Below are positions 63,794-64,000 of a DNA stretch of 64,000 bases, piece after piece (within the stretch, counting starts at the first letter, position 1; each line of letters starts with the position of its first letter). Origin of the DNA: Morinoia aosen (taxonomy: Eukaryota; Arthropoda; Malacostraca; Amphipoda; Talitridae); contig CM059563.1 of the NCBI GenBank assembly GCA_030386875.1, forward strand, positions 33,704,139-33,768,138, written 5' to 3'. A model generated the notes under the pieces. It was not told where the DNA came from. It made no database searches and worked only from the letters and a program-made list of their open reading frames with translations. The position numbers and the translations under genes are program-made.

Positions 63794-64000
63794 TATTTCT
63801 AATTATACTCTTGTTATTTCACGCATTCCTGTCGCTGCGTAGGATGTTGGATTCAGGTTCTAGTGTCGTCTTCAGCACTATTCATTGAAGAATTAAAATC
63901 CGTTCATTAAAAAATTGAAACTAAATCTGGTCATCTCTTTGTTTCATACTGAAAGAACTTCTTCGTACACCATGACATGAGTGATTTGCAAACTGGTCTT

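Larger units (their letters stand above)
62526..64000. other. 3' flank, no gene recognised
   Basis: Contains the SINE-related piece (63005-63075), a (GT)n run and a GC-richer patch at 63570-63720. Short frames only. Confidence 0.45.

Overview
The window is eukaryotic and most likely arthropod. It is AT-rich and intron-rich, with one recognisable protein-coding gene spread over more than 33 kb on the + strand. That gene is the LIM-domain-binding cofactor Chip/Ldb (NLI/CLIM family). From memory of the family, several blocks read closer to insect Chip than to vertebrate LDB1. An insect is the best guess, with another arthropod not excluded.

Chip/Ldb layout: seven coding exons were assembled by hand from conserved peptides and GT/AG sites: 24036-24111, 26119-26221, 27208-27380, 39103-39306, 43488-43611, 53671-53804 and 57080-57508 (stop TAA at 57506-57508). 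All phases join cleanly and give a 413-residue C-terminal product. It holds the self-association domain, the SSDP-binding LCCD block, a basic nuclear localisation signal, the LIM-interaction domain and a Pro/Gly/Gln-rich tail. The first exon found opens in mid-codon, so the N-terminus lies upstream, either before the window or in an exon I could not recognise. The 3' UTR probably ends at AATAAA signals near 59.5 or 60.1 kb.

The rest is introns and flanks packed with mobile DNA. A ~340-bp SINE-like retroposon (called R1 here) occurs in at least 24 full or partial copies, all in the + orientation. Five have clear 10-14-bp exact target-site duplications and one a 16-bp duplication with one mismatch. 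Other elements: a complete but dead hAT transposon with a perfect 8-bp duplication (14539-16489); a mariner-derived foldback element carrying a nested tRNA-type SINE and a 1075-bp solo LTR (32538-34459); two TTAA-flanked piggyBac-like elements (4462-4683, 34587-35216); a 5'-truncated, mutated non-LTR retrotransposon on the - strand with a 13-bp duplication (43927-47076); and two poly(A)-ended copies of an unknown ~640-bp sequence (7021-7667, 11055-11694). A 34-bp minisatellite of about 46 units (41744-43305) sits just upstream of the fifth coding exon.

Region by region: 1-24 kb has no identified coding exon, but several GC/CpG-rich patches (about 0.5-0.7, 3.4-3.7, 12.0-12.9, 13.65-13.9 and 20.0-20.2 kb) are candidate promoters or 5' exons. 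24-57.5 kb is the Chip/Ldb body. 57.5-60.1 kb is the probable 3' UTR. 60.1-64 kb is non-coding as far as I can see, with two more R1 pieces.
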